NCBI GenBank assembly: GCA_028095005.1
Contig: CM051460.1
Location: forward strand, 283,814,238-283,878,237
Direction: 5' to 3'
Source of the DNA: Rhynchospora pubera
Lineage: Eukaryota; Streptophyta; Magnoliopsida; Poales; Cyperaceae
DNA: 64,000 nucleotides
Part shown: positions 46,292-57,500 of the stretch, piece after piece
How positions within the stretch are numbered: the stretch's first letter is position 1
Layout: each line of letters begins with the position of its first letter
The notes under the pieces: generated by a model
Seen by the model: only the letters and a program-made list of their open reading frames with translations
Databases searched by the model: none
What the model was told of the DNA's origin: nothing
Program-made: the position numbers and the translations under genes

Positions 46292-47504
46292 ATGGAAACC
46301 GGAGAAGCACCCGCACCCCCACCGCAGTCGTCCTCGTACGTCTCATAAATAACTCCATTCTATTTTCTTTCGTTCTTTTCTATCTCATCAACTGCACAGC
46401 CGTGGCAGCCCGAGCCAGACGCGTGCTCGGATACAGGTGTTTTCAGCCGTGCTTGAGAACAAGAGACATCCGAAATCTGTGACATTGGGTCACGAACGCT
46501 ACTATGGCGTTCTTCTGCTCCGCAGCTGCAACCGCAATTTTTCCATTTTGATTCCAAGGTTTTAGAGTCTCACCAAGTTAATCCAGAGGTAAAAATCACA
46601 CCTCCTCTGTTTCTATTGAGTCATTACTAAATGCTCCCTCCCTGACTCCCAGAAATTCAACTGGTTTACCAGAAACTATCGGAATGAATCAACCACTTTA
46701 CAAACACAATTTTATCTAACCCTGACTTTTCTCAAGTATTTTAGTTGAATCAGTCAGTCGGTCAGTCGGTCAAATTTTGTTTCAGCTTAATTAATACTGA
46801 TGTAATGTTATGTTATGTAATTATCTTTCTTTCGGTTATTACTCATAGGGCCTTCTCACTCTAACCGACCCAAAGTATATGGGTGCTGTTCTCAGCATTC
46901 CAGCGGAGGATGAAGTACTCATACTTCCTTGGCTTATCGATGTATATGCAACTTCGAGTTTTATGGATAACACTCAACATGATCTGTGGAAAGCTCATCA
47001 GGATGGCATGGACAAGCTCATCTGCAGAACCATCAAGTGCTTTTCTCATGACGACTACAATTTGCATGTGACTTTTGCAGTTTATCATGACCCCGTGGAG
47101 ACTCATTTGGATGTTTATTTTGTTGACCTTGACTCTGTTGAAGTTGGTGCTCTCCTTCGGGTTCATGGGACAGTAACTACATCAAATAGTGTTCTCCCTG
47201 CTAATTCTATGTCTGAGACTATTCTCTTCCACAAATTGAGCGGAGAGTTCGTCAGTCTCGAACCTGGCAAGTCTGTCCCTCTCCCTCTGTCAAGAAGGAT
47301 AACAGTGCTTCCGCGTCAACCACCTTGCGTGTTCATGTCAACATAGAAGTATGCGTTGGATATGAGGCTGAGTTCGGCATCAAAGAGACACTAGAGTTCA
47401 ATCCAAGTTCAGTCGACCGTGCTGAAGAGTTCATTATTGTTCCCAACCATGGTACGTTGTTAGTGAAGGCCACTTGGGTGGAGTGTGAAGATCACCTTGA
47501 GTAG
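46292..47504 (+). pseudogene. DUF6598-like paralogue with two 1-nt frameshifts
   Basis: The exon plan mirrors the divergent partner: 46292-46335 (start METGEAPAPPPQ), 46400-46588, 46849-47504, with introns in the same phases (2 and 0). Exon 2 starts in frame (IQVFSAVLENKRH, YYGVLLLRSC), then loses one base near 46549, giving TAG at 46563. The continuing frame reads SKVLESHQVNPE into exon 3 (GLLTLTDPKYMGAVLSIPAE). Exon 3 loses one base near 47312, after LSRRITVLP; the other frame continues TTLRVHVNIEVCVGYEAEF to VKATWVECEDHLE and a stop. Each broken exon would have a length compatible with its partner if one base were missing, so both events look like single deletions. Either it is a young pseudogene or the assembly has errors. 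Confidence 0.7.
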
Positions 47505-48022
47505 TTTTATCTTGCCTAATATTTATTAGTAATTTTAATATTTGCATGGTTGCAGTAGACCTTTGATAATGTTTGTGTGATGCTTATTTTGGCACTTATT
47601 TATACTCTATGTCTGTCTAATTTAACTTGACTGAATTTTAATATCTAAGGCTATGTTTGATAGAGGAGTAAGAGAGAAGTAAGACTCTTAATTCACTTTT
47701 AATCTCCTAAACATAGGGAAAAAATGGAGGACTAACGTGGAGTAACCATCAAAATCGGAGGAGTAAATTACTGCTCCTGTATAGGTGGTGTAAATTTAAT
47801 CCGATGAGTAACTCTTCAATTGTGGATCCCACGCATATTTATTTCCGCTGCGTACCCTCATTCTTCGGCAAAAGAAAAACCAAAACCCTACCTTTCTCTA
47901 TCGCCTCCTCTCTTACCAGTCTCACGTTTCTCTCTCTCTCACGACTACCCTCGCTCTCTATCACGGCAGCGCTCTCTCTCTCACGACTACGCTCGCTCTC
48001 TATCACGGCGGCGCTCTCTCTC
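47505..48022. other. Intergenic stretch with gene-leader-like sequence and a 42-bp tandem repeat
   Basis: At 47930-48022 a unit of about 42 bp (CTCACGACTAC, CTCGCTCTCTATCACGGC, GCGCTCTC) is repeated twice. The preceding AAACCCTACC-rich stretch looks like a 5' UTR fragment. No protein is recognised. Confidence 0.5.
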
Positions 48023-48493
48023 TGTCACAAGAGGCAGATGGAGCTGTACAGATGAACATTCAACCAACCACATCAACAGAAGAGGTGGACCTCAGTGACA
48101 CTGTGTCACTGACAGGTGGGGTCAGAGGAGGTGACACCGTTAATAAAAGAGGACTCTTCACTGACGGAACAGATGAATAGATTAGCACTTAACAGAAGTT
48201 GTAATAGTGAGGATAATTGTGGAGCGTTGGATCATAATTAGTAGATAAACCTTAGCCATAGGATAAGAATGGAGGGGTCCATTGATGATGTAATTATTCT
48301 ATTTCTTTCTGAGTTGTATTATAAAAGGGAAGGGAGATTGTAAGAAGAGGATTATGGAATAAATTTATTGTTGACTCTATTTTCTCTTTCTTCCAGCTGC
48401 TTTAGTCGCCATTAATTTCTTTCAAGCTCCAATTTCCTCTTTTCCCTCCTAATTCTCCCTTGATTTCCTGTTACACTAGCTTAAGCTGTGACA
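48023..48493 (+). repeat. 5' LTR of the Ty3/gypsy fragment (approximate)
   Basis: The right border (GCTGTGACA, 48493) is placed just upstream of a primer-binding site TTGGTATCAG at 48497. It contains a TATA-like TATTATAAAAGGG at about 48308 and AATAAA at about 48359. The left border is ambiguous: TGTCACAAG at 48023, TGTCACTGA near 48105 and TGTAATAG near 48200 are all possible. Confidence 0.4.
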
Positions 48494-48567
48494 GACTTGG
48501 TATCAGTAGCCAAAAGATCGCATCTGGGAAACATTTTCTCGCGATTTCCTTCCAAGATCTAATCAAG

Positions 48568-49330
48568 ATGCCTCCTAAACCTTCCAGTAGCAGTCAACCG
48601 AGTGAAGAACTCCAATTGGCAGTGCAACAATTAAATGATCGCCTCACTCAAGAGATCACTCAGAACAATGCACGCTTTGCACAGCAACAGGCCGACAACA
48701 ACACCAAGATTGATGAATTGAAGGCTATGCTGGCGCAATTGCTCAAGCAAGGTGGTCCAGGGCCTTCTTCTGGTGATCATAATTCCACAGGGTTTGGAAG
48801 ACCTCCACCTCCACCTCATACTCCAGTAAGAAATCCTCAATTTCATTCAGAAAGCTCAGGTGGTGAGGAGAACAAATTTACTCATAGATTGGTTGATCAG
48901 CGTATTACTTTACCAAGAACTGATTTTCCATCTTTTGATGGGTCAAACCCTGTTGCTTGGAGATCTAAATGTGAGAATTACTTCTCCATTTTTCAAATTC
49001 CTGCACCAATTAAACCTCAGATGGCTGTTTTACATTTTACTGGTGAAGCCCAAGAATGGTTTGATTGTTTTAAAGAGGAGTGCCCTGACTTACCTTGGCC
49101 ATTGTTAGTAGAAGAAGTCTTGGACAGGTTTGTTGCCAATAATGACTCTAATCCAGTTGGTGAGTTTAAAAGGGTCTATCAAAGTGGGAAGGTGACAGAC
49201 TATATAAGGCAGTTTGAAAGGGCTAAGGCTAGGTTAATTTCTGAAACAAAGATCAGAAATACTACATTCTTTGTTCAAGGATTTATTGAAGGACTTAAAG
49301 AGGAGATTAAATATGCTGTGGAATCAACAG
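48568..49330 (+). pseudogene. Ty3/gypsy gag, truncated at the 3' end
   Basis: It starts MPPKPSSSSQPSEELQ, followed by a coiled-coil (QLNDRLTQEITQNNARFAQQ) and a proline-rich linker. The retrotransposon gag core comes next: FPSFDGSNPVAWRSKCENYF, GEAQEWFDCFKEECPDLPW, EVLDRFV, GEFKRVYQSGKVTDYIRQFE, FIEGLKEEIKYAVES. Homology stops at about 49322, where copia sequence in the opposite orientation begins. The frame stays open by chance to 49551, but that tail is antisense copia. Protease, RT and integrase are missing. Confidence 0.85.
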
Positions 49331-50342
49331 TCCAAACAGGAGTGTTATCAGTAAGCATAAAGCAACTGGACACAAATAAAGCTGAATCACAAGCAGATGA
49401 GTTCTGGACGGTCCGTTCTGTATCAGAACGGTCCGTCCCAGACTCTAAGGGAATTGGGACGGTCCGCCCCACTTTGGAACGGTCCGCCCCAAAAGGTTCA
49501 GAGGGTACCTTTTTCGGCTTCGTGCAATCACGAGCGAAATGTCCCACCTGATCACAGTTGAAGCAAGCCCCCTTGGGCTTCTCCTTCCCTTTACCGCGCT
49601 TCTTGCTGCGCTTCTTGTCAATCTTGGCATTGGCCACGCCATTGCCACCCGTATTTTTCTTGGAACCGGAATTCTGCCTCGGTTTCCTTTGCGAGTTCTT
49701 AGAGGCGGCAATCATTGCCTCTCCAGCCGCCTTATCGGCTCTCTCAGCCAATAAGCGGTCCTCCTCCAACTCCACATGACGCGCCACCTCATCAAAGGTG
49801 CGTATATTGTCATTGTGAGTCAAATTGACTCTCATGTGCTCCCATGAGCGAGGTAGAGAGCGAATGACAGCTTGCACTTGCTGCTCATTCGAGAGGACAT
49901 GACCCGCTTGCTGCAACTCACTAATCATGTTAGACATAGCTAAGATATGCTCCCTCATAGAGTGCTCAGGGCGCTTCTTATAGCCGTCAAACCTTAGTGT
50001 AAGTTGCCGGATCCTGGTGGTTGAAGTACCACCATACTGGAGCTTGACCGCCTCCCACAGCTCTTTTGTGGTGCGGTGCCTCTCAAACCTGAGGAGAAGA
50101 TCATTGGACATGCTACTCAGCAACGTTATGCGAGCGGCACGGTCCTTCTTCCTGAAATCCTCATTGGCCTGAACTCGCCTTGGATTGGTCCTTTCGGCTT
50201 CAGTGAGTTCTTTTGTGAGTGGCTCATGCAAGTCCTGCATCTCAAGGAGAAATTGAACCTTACGATGCCAAACATCGTAATTGTTGCTCGTCAGTTTCTC
50301 ACCAGCATTGAGATCAGCGACTATGCTCTTATTTGCCGACAT
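49322..50342 (-). pseudogene. Ty1/copia gag with zinc knuckle, truncated in protease
   Basis: It starts MSANKSIVADLNAGEKL, with the UBN2-type gag core (LTSNNYDVWHRKVQFLLE, TTKELWEAVKLQYGGTST, IRQLTLRFDGYKKRPEHSM, LPRSWEHMRVNL). A basic stretch and a CCHC knuckle CFNCDQVGHFARDC follow, then a linker containing the palindromic motifs (GADRSKVGRTVPIPLESG). The frame enters the protease at VWTVDS and breaks exactly before the expected catalytic DSGA. No pol follows. Confidence 0.9.
49408..49490. repeat. Palindrome array 1 (gag-protease linker)
   Basis: Four copies of the dyad core ACGGTCCG(T/C) with GGAACGG / CCGTCCCA arms start at 49408, 49428, 49459 and 49479, giving steps of 20, 31 and 20 bp. 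Confidence 0.85.
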
Positions 50343-50839
50343 CTTTCTACAAAATAGAGACAAAGCACATGTATGCATGTTAGCATCAACACATATGATA
50401 TAACTCCAAGTTATAACATCCAGTATACATCACTGCACAACCCTTGAATCGATCCAAAAGATGATGCAACCTAGCCATGATGATCAAGAGATGACAACCA
50501 GGGCCACCAATCAAATCACATGAACTAAGTGCACCACCTTCCAACCAACTCGATTGGCGCGAGGTTCAAACATTGGTTAAGATACCCAGATCTTAAAATC
50601 CAAAGTCACCCGTTGTGTGCTTTTGGTCTACATGCGAGTCAGAAACCATAAAGGCCTACTCAAGCATGTAACCATTTGTGAGAGGTCTATAGACCTACCA
50701 TCACTCAACTATGCAAGAATGCATGTAATAACCACTGAGTTATCTAGAGGATAAGTCAGAAACCATGTTGGACATATAGGTATGTTCATAATTGGTCAGG
50801 TCAAACCACAAGTTTACACAATTTTGTTCTGTCAGACAA

Positions 50840-51035
50840 TTGGAACGGTCCGGTCCAACATTGGAACGGTCTGTCCCAGATGCAAACTATAGACTGGTTA
50901 AGGGTTTCCAGCCTGGAACGGTCCGTCCCATCTCTGGAACGGCCCGTCCCACTGCTAGGTCGGACCAGCCTGAACGTCGTCCTGTCAGCAAGGTCCTGGG
51001 ACGGTCCGTCCTAGAGTTGGAACGGTCCGGTCCAG
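50840..51035. repeat. Palindrome array 2 (copia leader)
   Basis: Cores of the type ACGGTCCG start at 50845/50866, 50918/50939 and 51001/51022. They form three pairs, each 21 bp apart, lying between LTR and gag. A weaker GGTCGGACC palindrome lies near 50958. Confidence 0.85.
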
Positions 51036-51306
51036 ACGTTGCTGAAACCCTGATTCTGGCATTTCCAGCGATGGAACTCCTCAGAAGTCAGTTTTCTTTA
51101 CCAGTATGGTTGTTATACCCTAAATCGACCTTTCTACAGTATTTGCTATAAGATCTATCATTAATAATGAGATCTAAAGCCAAAAACTGATTATATATCA
51201 AAAATAGAGTCTCCATTAACAACCAAAACTCAGACCAGAACAAAACTACCAATATTCATGGTTTCTAAGGGTTAAACAGTACCAAAACTTCGAAAAGAAC
51301 CTTATG

Positions 51307-51318
51307 GCTCTGATACCA
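51307..51318 (-). other. Primer-binding site of the copia fragment
   Basis: TGGTATCAGAGC on the minus strand, one base from the LTR end, is complementary to the 3' end of plant initiator tRNA-Met. Confidence 0.9.
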
Positions 51319-51319
51319 A

Positions 51320-51934
51320 TGAAGGTTTTAGTCGGTCCTTGACCTATATGTACATCTAACCTATCACACATGCATAGAGTTCAGATGTACCGCAGCGGAA
51401 GTTGATCGATTGCCTAGATTCTTCTCAAAGCCTGGCTGCAACCCCTCCTGGTCTCTTGGTCTTCCTCCGTACGCAACTGGCACACCACAACCACAAGAGA
51501 GGGCTTGGCGTCACCTTTCACGAATCCAGATGCCGGTCGACTCGTGCGTGTGCTTCCTATTGCTCTCTAAGCAATAGGATGGCTCCTCCCTCTTTCTGAT
51601 CTCTCTCTGGACTCTCTAGGATGGTGGTTATCTCAAAAGACACGAGTTCCAACCTTAGAGACGCTTCAGAAGAGAGGGGTATAAATAGCCAGCCTGGAAA
51701 CAGACCTTTCAGATTCATAACTGCTGTCTAGAACGGTCCGGTCCAGAGTTGGACCGGGCCGTCCCAGCTGGTTGGACCGGGCCGTTCCAGTATTGGACCG
51801 GGCCGTCCCAACCACAACAAGGCTGTTGGTTTGCCCAGCAAACCAGTCCGTTCCAGAAGTTGGACCGGGCCGTCCCAGAATTGGACCGGGCCGTTCCAAC
51901 CATAATAACATGGCTCCACACACTTTTTCTAACA
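51320..51934 (-). repeat. 5' LTR of the Ty1/copia fragment, 615 bp
   Basis: On the minus strand it begins TGTTAGAAAAAGTG and ends AAACCTTCA next to the primer-binding site. The zone 51731-51900 carries palindrome array 3. No matching second LTR lies in the window, so the 3' half of this element is lost. Confidence 0.8.
51731..51900. repeat. Palindrome array 3 (copia LTR)
   Basis: Seven copies, mostly TTGGACCGGGCCGTYCCA, have cores starting at 51733, 51753, 51776, 51797, about 51845, 51864 and 51885. Steps within runs are 20, 23, 21, about 19 and 21 bp. The outer arms GGAC/GTCC are conserved while the centre differs from arrays 1 and 2 (GGGCC instead of GGTCC). Confidence 0.85.
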
Positions 51935-52817
51935 AAAACTGTCAAGATTACATTCAGCTGCTAAAAGATTTGCTTTGATTTGCATGAAGATATGCATCTC
52001 TGTAAGATATAAAGTGGTGGTGTCTTAGGAAATTTGCGGTGGATAACACGTGTGATTGTCAAAATTACTTTCTATGTAAGATTATTTTTACAGAACAGAA
52101 TGATCTCTAATAAAATGGAGATGCGCAGCCTCTCTGTAAAAATCGAGATCCGTTGCCGCGCGATACGCTATGTAGCGCACTAAATCCAATCGTTCATTAG
52201 ATCCAACGGTGTGCGTATTTTTCTCTCCGCTCCTAACTCAAAACTCTTTATCGGATTTGCCTCCGTTCCCCATTTCAGATCTGAAACGGATAAAATAAAA
52301 ATACAAACAGTGGGACCTACCTGTAAGAATTTTCTTTCCCATTCTCCTATACCAAAAAAAAGGGTAAATGTATCACCAGAATTTTAATGTCGTCGGAGAG
52401 ATTGCAAAGAGCACTCTAAGAACCTTGACCATTTCTAGAAAATTCCAGAACAAGGAGAACGCAAGGAAACCATTCTCGACCTCTCTCGAGACTTAGAAGT
52501 TAGAATACATCTAATTTTGGTGAAGAAAACTTGAGGGCAGTGCAAAAATGAAGATGAAATTAGTGCCCTTGAAAGCATGAGAGCTCAATACATTTGTTGA
52601 CATAGCTTCGGGAGGATGTTGGCAACAAGGTTTTGCCATCAATTTGAACTGAAATGAAACTGATAGTTGGGCCCACCATTTGATGCCAGGACTTGGCTAA
52701 GTGATTGGTCAAACACTGACAAGCAGTGATTAACAAATCTAATAGATGATTGAGGCACACTAGGCATGTTGTTCACATGCTACATAAGCTGAAAAACAAG
52801 TGCCAAATCCATGATAT

Positions 52818-54578
52818 TGTAAGGAAATTGTCCAATTTTAATTTTGTGACTAATTACTATTAATTAATCCAATTAAAACACAAGCAACACGAGATCTAGT
52901 ACTTTAAGCAATAGACACAAAGAGAAAGAGGAGAAATCGATACCTCCCGCGAAATCGTATTCGCGGGGCTCGACCAAGGCATGGGAATCGATGGCGTGCC
53001 TTCTCCACCGTCTCCACCACGTCTCGTAACCGCCCTCGAGTCCACCAAGGAGGATTAATCACGTTCTACAAGGTACGTGCTAGCATACCCAAAGAACAAG
53101 CCTAATCCCTATGGTTTTCTCTCTTGCATCAATCAACAACCTTGATTTAGTGGAGAGAAAATAGCTCAACACATGAGCAAAAGAGAGGGAGAGAAGAGGA
53201 AGGTGGCGGCCTAGAATGGGAGGAAGAGAGGAGAGAGAAAGCTAGGTGGAGGCTCTCATAAGTGGTCCTTATATAGAGAACAAAACCTAATTGACCTCTT
53301 GCATAATTACAACTATGCCATCCCACCTACCACCATATTGGGCAGCCACGAAATGGGCCTATATGGGCCATTAAACCCTTTCATTTGGACCATTAATTCA
53401 TATAATTAAGGTCCCTCAACTTTGCTCTTTAATTGGGCTATATATTTGCTATTTAAATAACGGCCCAATTCATCAATATAACCATTTATATTAATAAGTG
53501 TTGAACTAAATTAATTATTAACTCATTAATAATTATTTTAGGATTAGTTAATGCATTAATTTATTTCTATATGATCCATTGACTTAATTAATTATAACGG
53601 TTCGCAACGGTATATAATTAATTAATCAATCTTATCATATTTCCACAGAACTTACTGCTGTGAATAAATAAATAATGCACTGTGTGATTAATGTCCTATT
53701 TGTGTGACCCTTTGAGGATTTATGCTATGTTGGCCATGGAATTAAATCGTTATTTAATTCCAATAATCATAAGTGGTATCTAGCAACACGTTATGATTCC
53801 CAATTCGCATAAATAGTGTACTGCTACAATATTTCAATCCTGCATAAGAGAATAAATATGTTTCTCTATTTTGATTCTTATGTCACACGATATCATCGTA
53901 TAATCCAAGATAGGAATGTGTCATTCTTGCAGATTATACATTTCTTGATCTAGAGTTGATCGCTTAGTTGCGCGCATACGATCCAACTCCATCAAGGGGC
54001 CCAAACAGATATCGTCACTCACTAAGTGAATTAATGAGGGACATACGGTTTTCTTGATGATTAGCTTTTCCCCGCACAATTCAAGAGAACATAAATAAAG
54101 TCCGTATAGCAGCCCTTATCGGGAATCAGCGGTAGACAATATTTATTGAACCTATCCTCATGTGGAAAAGATAAACATCTCAAACTTAGAACCAAAATCA
54201 TAACGAAATAAACAATGACACTTAACACAATCCATATGTTTATTTCATTGGGTCAAGTCCTGTACTATGTTCCATAACATATACATATGCAATTAAGTTG
54301 GTAACTCTTTACCTATGATTAGTGGAACTTAATCATCACTTAACTTGCATACTAATCTTATATGATAATTAATGTTCCTTTGTTAATTATCAAGATTATG
54401 GACCGTTTAGATTTATTATTGTCATTCTAAAGAATGATCCACAGAGATCTACAATTCAGATCCTCAACCTGAATAATCTGTCAATAATAAACCTAGGAAC
54501 AGATGATAAAATATCATCCAAAACATAAACTAATAATTAAGTCATTAAATTATTGACTTCTAGGACATAACTCTAACA
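52818..54578 (-). repeat. 3' LTR of the copia element
   Basis: On the minus strand it starts TGTTAGAGTTATGTCC and ends CAATTTCCTTACA. It contains a TATATAAGG box at about 53268-53276 (minus). The length is identical to the 5' LTR. Confidence 0.93.
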
Positions 54579-57500
54579 ATCTCCCACTTGGCCTAGAGTC
54601 AATCAGTAGTGACTTCTAGCCAACGAAGAATTGAGAACAATGTCATATATCTATATATACATGTCTCGGACCTCAAATTAAATAATACGCTTAAAGCTAG
54701 TTACTCATACGTCCACCACGTATGGATGCATAACTGCATCTCGTATATTGCTCAAGGTAGAGGTCGTGCTAGAGTGTTCGCTGTGTTCGCGAACCTATCC
54801 AAAATTTGTTCGACCATATATATATATATATATATACTCTTATATATATTCTTGATCACCATCATATGATATCAAGTGATATCGTTATAGATCATATTTG
54901 AATCTCCAATGTAACATTGGGCTCTTTAGGAGTAATTTATGGTTCGAGATGCTTAGAACCATAATAACTCAACTAAGAAATCGATCCGAAATAAACTTCT
55001 TTTATTGCTTCACAAGTTGCTATGTATTTTGCTTTGGTGACGGAAACGGTTGTAATATTCCATTTAGAACACCTTCTAAACTTACAACTCCACCTTTTAG
55101 CAAAATATGTATTTCAACTGTGATTATATCAATCTTTCGAAAAAACTAGCATTAGTGTAATTAACTTACACGAGCTCTCTTTCATCTTAAGAGATGAAAC
55201 ATTATATCACTCTTTCTCATAAGGTACTCGAGGATATCCTTGACTATCGTCCTAATGTGTCTCTCTTGTATCCATTTGACAACTGTTTGTCATATTTTTT
55301 GGATATTACACATTGGGGCATATGCATAAATATGGCATACAAAATGAAACTCACAATGAAAGAATGCTTGAACTACTTCATGCACTTTCTCGAATTGAGT
55401 TGTAATAAACCGAGTTAAAACACTCAAGTCATGCCATGTGACGTACAGTTAGACATCCTTTCTTGGAGTGTAACTTTCGTGTTTCTAGAACACTTCGTCA
55501 ATATATGCATATTTGCTCAAACCTAACATCCATCATAATCTATCTTTATAGATTTTGTTTCCTAGGATTAGGTGACTTCGCCCAAGTTCTCATTTGAGAA
55601 AGCATTCTCCAAAGAGATCTCGACAATATTCATTTTCTTAATGTTATTCCCAATTTAATGAATTGTTATCTTGAACAATACAAGTAATACAATTATGCTC
55701 CCACTGAATATCTTGTGTATACAAGATACTTTTGACGAAGTTCAACTCCTTGACTTCCTTGTCAAAACTTTTATTCCAATCTCCACAACACTTGCTTTAA
55801 TCCATTTATGGATCTTTGAAGCATGCGTATGTTTTTAGCAATACATAAAATCTCGATTTGTGTCAAATGCACAACATCATCCTTCATTCATACGAAGAAG
55901 GCGGTTTTATGTGTTTTTCCATATATCAACATATATGAAATACAACTATTGCCAGAATGATCTTCATTGACTTTTACATAGCCACAAGCAAGAGGTTGTG
56001 CTTTGTACGTAGTCAACTAGTCATCGACTTAGACATAGCTACAAGCGAGAAGCCGCGCTTTGTACATAGTCGATTTGTTATCCATGTCGATCTTTCCTTT
56101 TTAAGATCTAAACGTTCTTGATGGATTGCTCCTTCATGAACACCAACCAAGGTCTATACCTTGTTGTTATACATTGATTTTATTTAAAGATCATATGAAT
56201 TCAAATCATATATGTGGAATCGGATCGTTCCATCGTTTCCTTGTTTATCAACGGATTCTCATATGCTAAGTTTGAGAATGTCGTGAAGCCAATGCATCAA
56301 ACGGCTTAGGCAATCAACTCTCGTTGATCTTTTGTAGGATTGGTACTTGAGGTTCAAGAACTTCTTCTACAACGATTTGTTGAACGAGTTCTTGACTCCT
56401 CATATATTCCATGAGTTTCTCGAACATCATCAACTCGTGAGATGGTTGAGTCCTCATTGGAAGGAGCGTACTATTAAACTTCTTTTCAAAACAACTTGTG
56501 AACGAAGTTCCGCTCAACTCCCACTAAGCACCATGTATGGAGTGACAAGTTTCCCATAAGAGTACTTCTTGTAGTGACGCATAAACTCTTTTAATGCTCA
56601 CTTTACTCCCACTACTTCTTCTTGAGAGTTTCAATTCATCAAGACTACATTATGATTAGCAACAACTACTTTGTTCTTATCATATTCGTGGAAGTAGTGC
56701 CTTTTAATATAAAGCATCCTACAAATATTAAGTGTCTTATTTGGGTACAAGCTTATCAACAATCTTGAAATAAGCTTATCAACACCAAATCTTAAGAAGC
56801 ATTATACTTAGAGATCAAAATCTCATAAGATATCTTCTTCAATAGACTTCGATGGAACATCATTCAGTGTAAACAATATTGTCCTCAAACATAATTCCCT
56901 AATATGAGTCGAATAAGTCCATTTGATTTATTACCGATCGAACTATACAAAATATTGTTCGATACCTCCATTCTTGGACATATTATTCCTCATGGAGCGA
57001 GTTATGAAACTACTTTCATACTCTTTAGATAATATTTCAAATCATATGACTTAACTACTTACCATGATTAATTGTAAGACTTTTCTTTTTCCTTGAACGG
57101 TCTTTTTAACTTCACACTTGAACTCCTTTGAACTAGTCAAAAGGTTCATACTTATACCTTATCAAATAGATATGTTAATATCTACAATGATCGTTGGTTA
57201 AGTAGTAAAGCATCAACAACCTTTCATTGCACAAGTACTTATAGGTCTTTATACATCGATATGTACAAGTCCTAATTAATTCACTTGTCCTTAAACCTTC
57301 ATAGGTTCAAGGTGCTTTTGTCATTTAACAAACATGATTCGCATATCAATCGATTGGAATCGAATTGAATTACGAGCTCTATGTTACGTAGACTCTCGTA
57401 ATGCGATTCTCGTTTATGTATGTGACTAAGCGGTTATATATAACATGAAAGTCAAAATACTTTATGTTAAGTCTTACGCATCCTATTTGTCATTCAAAAC

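Noticed and set aside
47804..48098. Two overlapping Ser/Leu/Arg-rich frames
   Set aside because: They are produced by the CTCTCT-rich 42-bp tandem repeat.
49331..49551. C-terminal extension of the gypsy gag open frame
   Set aside because: It is the antisense of copia gag-protease; the frame is open by chance and should not be reported as part of gag.
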